Virus record (IMG/VR): IMGVR_UViG_3300030329_004056
Location: 1 to 42,028 of that record
Length of the DNA stretch: 42,028 nt
Reading direction: 5' to 3' (one strand)
Source: a virus
Under the pieces are notes generated by a model. It had not been told where the DNA came from. It did not search any database and saw only the letters and a program-made list of their open reading frames with translations. Positions 38,691-42,028 of this stretch are shown piece by piece (the first letter of the stretch is position 1; the number at the start of each line of letters is the position of its first letter). The translations under genes were made by a program, and so were the position numbers.

Positions 38691-39697
38691 TGGGCAAAAC
38701 ACTAGGTACAGTTGTTAATGCTGCATTGAAAACAATGGGTGAGCCGGAGATTACATCCTTTACGGCTGCGAACATTCTTCAGCAACGACTCATTGAAGTA
38801 GCGAATAATGCCGTGCGAGAACTCTCCGATCAGATGGATTTTGATTGGAGACTTCAGCGTGCGATTATTACTACAGCGGCTTCGATTACAACGGATTCCT
38901 CTGCGCTCACAAACGGCTCTACCACAGTAACTTCGGTGGATTCTGATGGAGTTAACGCAAATTCATTTACAGGCGCAGCAGCAGGTATGTACTACCGACG
39001 TACGGGCGATCAAACGTCTTATTTAATTAGTTCGGTAAATACAGGCGCAAGTCCCGATACAATCACGCTTGAAACTGCTTACTTAGGCTCCACATCAACT
39101 GCTGCAGGCTATCAAATTATTAAGGACACGTTTTCAGTGTCCACAGCGAACTTTGGTGAATTGGTTGTGGCAACGTATGGGGGGTCTCTAGCTAGCGGTG
39201 TTGGAGGTACAGGCCAACCTCCGTTAGTTCAAAAAACATTTGCGGAGTTGATTCAAATTGCAGGAGGGGATCGGCATCGAAATACCTCAGGGCGTCCACA
39301 AATCATCGCCGAAATTGGAGCGGATACTTCAGACAATCCCCAATATGTTCTGTATCCTTTTCCTGATGACAAATACCTGGTAGAACTTTGGTATACGATT
39401 GACTTTTCAGAAAACGCTACGTTCGCTACTGAAATGTTCGGAGCAGACGCTCCGGTAAGCGCCTATGATTTTGTCGAACATAAGGTTGTAGCTGCAGGCC
39501 TGGAGTGGGATGAAAACTACCAGGGCGCTGCAGTGTACGAACAAAGAGCTCAAATTGCCATGACAAACGTGATTAAACGTGAAAATCGTGAACGAATCGA
39601 CGTGGGATTTGATGTGGAAACATACAGGCGACAGTATGGGGTTCGTTATCCAGGGTCCTCTTCGACGTTGTTTGATATGCACATTCGTAGGACTTAA
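38690..39697 (+). CDS. head-to-tail adaptor / tail tube protein
   Basis: A 335-residue protein coupled to the previous stop by TAATG. The start (TLGTVVNAALKTMGEPEI then a long helix IEVANNAVRELSDQMDFDW) is typical of podovirus adaptors or tail-tube A proteins. Beta-rich middle parts follow with Gly/Ser/Thr loops, and a last helix pair (HKVVAAGLEWDENYQGAAVYEQRAQIAM). It would form a ring below the portal. It lies directly before the beta-propeller hub gene, as in P22-like tail clusters. Confidence 0.65.
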   Translation: MGKTLGTVVNAALKTMGEPEITSFTAANILQQRLIEVANNAVRELSDQMDFDWRLQRAIITTAASITTDSSALTNGSTTVTSVDSDGVNANSFTGAAAGMYYRRTGDQTSYLISSVNTGASPDTITLETAYLGSTSTAAGYQIIKDTFSVSTANFGELVVATYGGSLASGVGGTGQPPLVQKTFAELIQIAGGDRHRNTSGRPQIIAEIGADTSDNPQYVLYPFPDDKYLVELWYTIDFSENATFATEMFGADAPVSAYDFVEHKVVAAGLEWDENYQGAAVYEQRAQIAMTNVIKRENRERIDVGFDVETYRRQYGVRYPGSSSTLFDMHIRRT

Positions 39698-39834
39698 TGA
39701 GTAAGAAACAACGTCGTCAGACTCCACGTACAAATCACGGGCAGATGAAGAACACGAAGCCGATTAAAGAGAAACAAGTCGAGCCCGATGAAGAAGAAGC
39801 ACGGTACTTAAAACTTCGTACCAGAGATCGTTAA
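39697..39834 (+). CDS. 45-residue charged protein between tail genes
   Basis: The frame is exactly fitted by TAATG overlaps at both ends, strong support for a real gene. The product is basic at the start (MSKKQRRQTPRTNHGQMKN) and acidic near the end (EPDEEEARYL), thus disordered and polar. It could be a linker or assembly factor for tail proteins. Unknown. Confidence 0.6.
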   Translation: MSKKQRRQTPRTNHGQMKNTKPIKEKQVEPDEEEARYLKLRTRDR

Positions 39835-41384
39835 TGCGTTCAGGTTACCACAATAGAGATCGAGTAGAGGTTTTAGACGGGGGAATCTACCGTCTTATGG
39901 CCCAGAATAACCCGGAATTTCCCCGGGATTCTCTCTGGGACCTCTATAATATGGTTTATGAAAAGTCGTCGGGTGATCCTGAAAAAGCCCAGGGGTACAC
40001 GCAGCTTGGTACAAACACGGTAGCTGACGCGGTTTCTGGGTTGTTTGATTACGTCGAAGGCACTGAGTTGATTGCCTGTTCAGAAAATGGCGGGGTATAT
40101 AAACGTACAACCGGAGATTGGTCTACTGTCTCAGGGGGCGGAGCAGGTACGTTTTCGACCACGGATGATGTTCGATGGACTGGGCAAATGACTTTTGGAG
40201 GTACCACGAGTTCGAGGCTCTTAGTGATTTCGAACGGAGTGAATGCGCCTCAGAAGTACACATCAGGGGCTGGGATTTCTGCGTTAGGCGGTTCGCCTCC
40301 CTCGACCGGAAAGTATCTTTCTTCATTTGCAGGTCGTTACTGGCTTGTTACTGGAGATACTTTGCATTACTCGGCAGCAGATAACGTAGAAAATTGGTCA
40401 GGTGGGGGAAGTTTTCAAGTAGACTACGGAACCGGTGATATTACGGGTCTGTATGTGTTCGGCTCACAAATGCTGATTTTTAAGCGTAATAAGATTTTAC
40501 GCTACGTAGCAGGAGACTCATTGGCTTCTGCTTCGATTTTGGACGTAACGAACGCAGCAGGCACGCCTTCGCACCATACGATTCAAGAGACTACGGGTAA
40601 TTTGAGATCGGGTTCGTTGTTGTTTATGTCGGATGAAGGAATTCATGAGCTCCGGCCTACTCAAGCTACAGGTGCTTTTTACGTTACGAACACAGCAGAG
40701 AACATTAAGCCTATTCTGGATAATCGTGACGAGCGGTACTTCTCAACCTGTTGGGCGACGTATAATGCACCTCGAGGAGAGTATTGGTTACAGTACGGTA
40801 TTTCGAACGCACGCCCTGATGAGGGGGTGATTGGAAATATGGCTCAGAAAAAAGCCCGTTGGACTACTCATGATATGCGTACGAAAACCGCTGGAACGAT
40901 GTACTTAAGTTCGGGTAAGCGGATTCAGGTCATGGGAGATGGTTCAGGAAACGTATACCAGCTTCATGACGAATCGTACAATCGGGATGGAGCAGGTTAT
41001 CGAGGTTTTGTTACCACTCCCGCATATGCTCAACAAGACCGCGCACGTATGAAGGTTTATGGGCGTACATTTCTAGATGCAGCAACTAATGGAACGTACC
41101 CAATTCTTTCGTACGAAACTTTGGGACGAAGCGCCCTACCCGCACCAGCGGGAAGTACAAATTCTCCCTCAGGGTTCGGTGCAGTGGATGGTTGGGGTAC
41201 AGGTGAATGGGGAGAAGCTGTTTGGGGTGGGTATACAACTCAGGGACAGTGGTTTAGGCCAAGCTCAGTTCGACGCGGTGCTTGGAAACGGATGCGTTTT
41301 GAAACTCTTGGTGCAGATCAATGGTTTCGGGTTTATGGTTTAGCAATGGAATACTCTTATCGGCGGGCCATTCTGGCTGCTTAG
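39834..41384 (+). CDS. tail hub / tube B-like protein (beta-propeller type)
   Basis: A 516-residue beta-rich protein with repeated blade-like segments (YVEGTELIACSENGGVYKRT, FAGRYWLVTGDTLHYSAAD, GLYVFGSQMLIFKRNKILRY, FMSDEGIHELRP). It has a Gly/Trp-rich end (GWGTGEWGEAVWGG). This resembles the tail stabilisation/needle-adapter proteins of P22-like and other podoviruses. It follows the adaptor and precedes the fibre, as expected for the tail hub that closes the channel. The C-terminal WG-rich piece may contact the fibre. Confidence 0.65.
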   Translation: MRSGYHNRDRVEVLDGGIYRLMAQNNPEFPRDSLWDLYNMVYEKSSGDPEKAQGYTQLGTNTVADAVSGLFDYVEGTELIACSENGGVYKRTTGDWSTVSGGGAGTFSTTDDVRWTGQMTFGGTTSSRLLVISNGVNAPQKYTSGAGISALGGSPPSTGKYLSSFAGRYWLVTGDTLHYSAADNVENWSGGGSFQVDYGTGDITGLYVFGSQMLIFKRNKILRYVAGDSLASASILDVTNAAGTPSHHTIQETTGNLRSGSLLFMSDEGIHELRPTQATGAFYVTNTAENIKPILDNRDERYFSTCWATYNAPRGEYWLQYGISNARPDEGVIGNMAQKKARWTTHDMRTKTAGTMYLSSGKRIQVMGDGSGNVYQLHDESYNRDGAGYRGFVTTPAYAQQDRARMKVYGRTFLDAATNGTYPILSYETLGRSALPAPAGSTNSPSGFGAVDGWGTGEWGEAVWGGYTTQGQWFRPSSVRRGAWKRMRFETLGADQWFRVYGLAMEYSYRRAILAA

Positions 41385-41393
41385 GAATTTAAA

Positions 41394-42028
41394 ATGTCTG
41401 TAATATACGATAGCCTTACTAACCATTCGCCCTTAGATGGTACGAATACAGCGATAACAGGTGCGGCAGTAGATGCTAATCCGAACGTTATCGCACAGAT
41501 TTTGGATGGAACTACAGCAACGGACTTGGCAACTTCGGGTCTAGTGGATGCTCGATTTACTTCATCGCGTGCGGGGCTGCGTCTGATTACTACAGATAAT
41601 GCGGCTGGGTCGATTTATCGGGGTCTTACAGTTGAGTGGGACCCAGGCGATGGCGGAAACATGACGGATAATTCATCGGGTATTGGAATCAACTTTAAAA
41701 TGCCCGATAGTGTAGATAATCAGGATGTTTACGCGGCGATTGACGTATTGTGTTTGGATGATGATACAACCACAGAAGACGGTGAGTTTAGTTTTAAGTT
41801 AGTGAAAGCAGGGACACTGACTGAGGTAGCAACACTGGCCTCTACAACGGGCCTGACAGTTGGAGTCGATGACACCGGATATGATGCAAAGTTCTTCGGC
41901 GCAACTTCTGGGAGCTTTTTACTGTGGGATGAATCGGCAGATTCGCTACTTCTGACAGATAGCACTCCGCTGAAAATCGGTGACAGCCAGGATCTGACCT
42001 TATATCACGACGGCTCTAACTCCTATAT
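41394..42028 (+). CDS. tail fibre or fibre-like structural protein, 5' part
   Basis: The ATG at 41394 follows the previous stop by nine bases, and the frame stays open to the window edge (211 codons). The start is SVIYDSLTNHSPLDGTN. The middle is Asp/Gly/Thr-rich (NVIAQILDGTTATDLATSG), and from residue 150 the protein has VGVDDTGYDAKFFGATSGSF and SQDLTLYHDGSNSYI, a segment I know from many aquatic phage tail fibres and structural proteins. It probably binds the host surface. The end is missing; its last codons may be those at 2-31 if the map closes. Confidence 0.7.
   Translation, partial: MSVIYDSLTNHSPLDGTNTAITGAAVDANPNVIAQILDGTTATDLATSGLVDARFTSSRAGLRLITTDNAAGSIYRGLTVEWDPGDGGNMTDNSSGIGINFKMPDSVDNQDVYAAIDVLCLDDDTTTEDGEFSFKLVKAGTLTEVATLASTTGLTVGVDDTGYDAKFFGATSGSFLLWDESADSLLLTDSTPLKIGDSQDLTLYHDGSNSY

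Overview
This window looks like most of the genome of a tailed double-stranded DNA phage (Caudoviricetes). It carries a portal, scaffold, major capsid protein, terminase parts, tail adaptor and tail fibre. It is probably podovirus-like: three large virion-internal-type proteins (positions 4697-9070) are present, and there is no tape-measure protein and no sheath. No integrase, tRNA, rRNA or CRISPR array was seen by eye. The host cannot be named. Shine-Dalgarno sites and sigma70-like promoters indicate a bacterium, and the tail-fibre sequence style is one common in aquatic phages. The fibre gene runs off the right edge, and a ten-codon gene tail enters at the left edge, so the two ends are probably close together on a circular or circularly permuted map.

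Layout. Positions 1-11853 (+) hold small late genes, a holin-like protein, a 1196-residue acidic repeat protein, three internal-virion-type proteins, a coiled-coil membrane protein, the ATPase half of the large terminase, a metallophosphatase and a small unknown. Positions 11801-20832 (-) are one tightly overlapping leftward operon. It starts from a good promoter at about 20998-20970 and encodes small zinc-binding and unknown proteins, a Cas4-like Fe-S nuclease, a Sak4-like ATPase, an HTH protein, a probable structured RNA, a DUF669-like protein, a cytosine methyltransferase, a UDG-exonuclease fusion, a family A DNA polymerase and an M15 endolysin. Positions 21248-22309 (+) encode a RepA-like helicase, followed by an array of ten 9-bp iterons (22343-22550) that is the best candidate replication origin. 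Positions 22804-26248 (-) are a separate, more GC-rich leftward module: a MoxR-like AAA+ ATPase, a DUF7192/VWA-like protein, a RadC-like JAMM-domain protein with a long acidic tail, and two tiny proteins. From the promoter at 26493 to the right edge, all genes are on the + strand: an HTH protein (possible small terminase), the nuclease half of the large terminase, a GroES-like co-chaperonin, portal, scaffold, zinc-finger protein, decoration protein, capsid, beta-helix protein, a probable ADP-ribosyltransferase, tail adaptor, tail-hub protein and fibre.

How it fits together. If the ends join, the whole late block (26.9 kb to the edge, then 1 to 11.8 kb) is one rightward unit, with the two halves of the large terminase near its opposite ends. 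The early leftward operon supplies recombination and replication proteins. The helicase plus iterons would start replication, and the split polymerase (UDG-exonuclease in one gene, polymerase in another) would extend. The AAA+/VWA-like/JAMM module has no obvious replication or virion role and could be a host-takeover or counter-defence cassette. The most notable features are the split terminase, the split polymerase, the AAA+/VWA-like/JAMM cassette, the ADP-ribosyltransferase among the head-tail genes, the iteron origin, the candidate structured RNA at 16897-17027, and a near-palindromic operator-like motif shared by intergenic regions.
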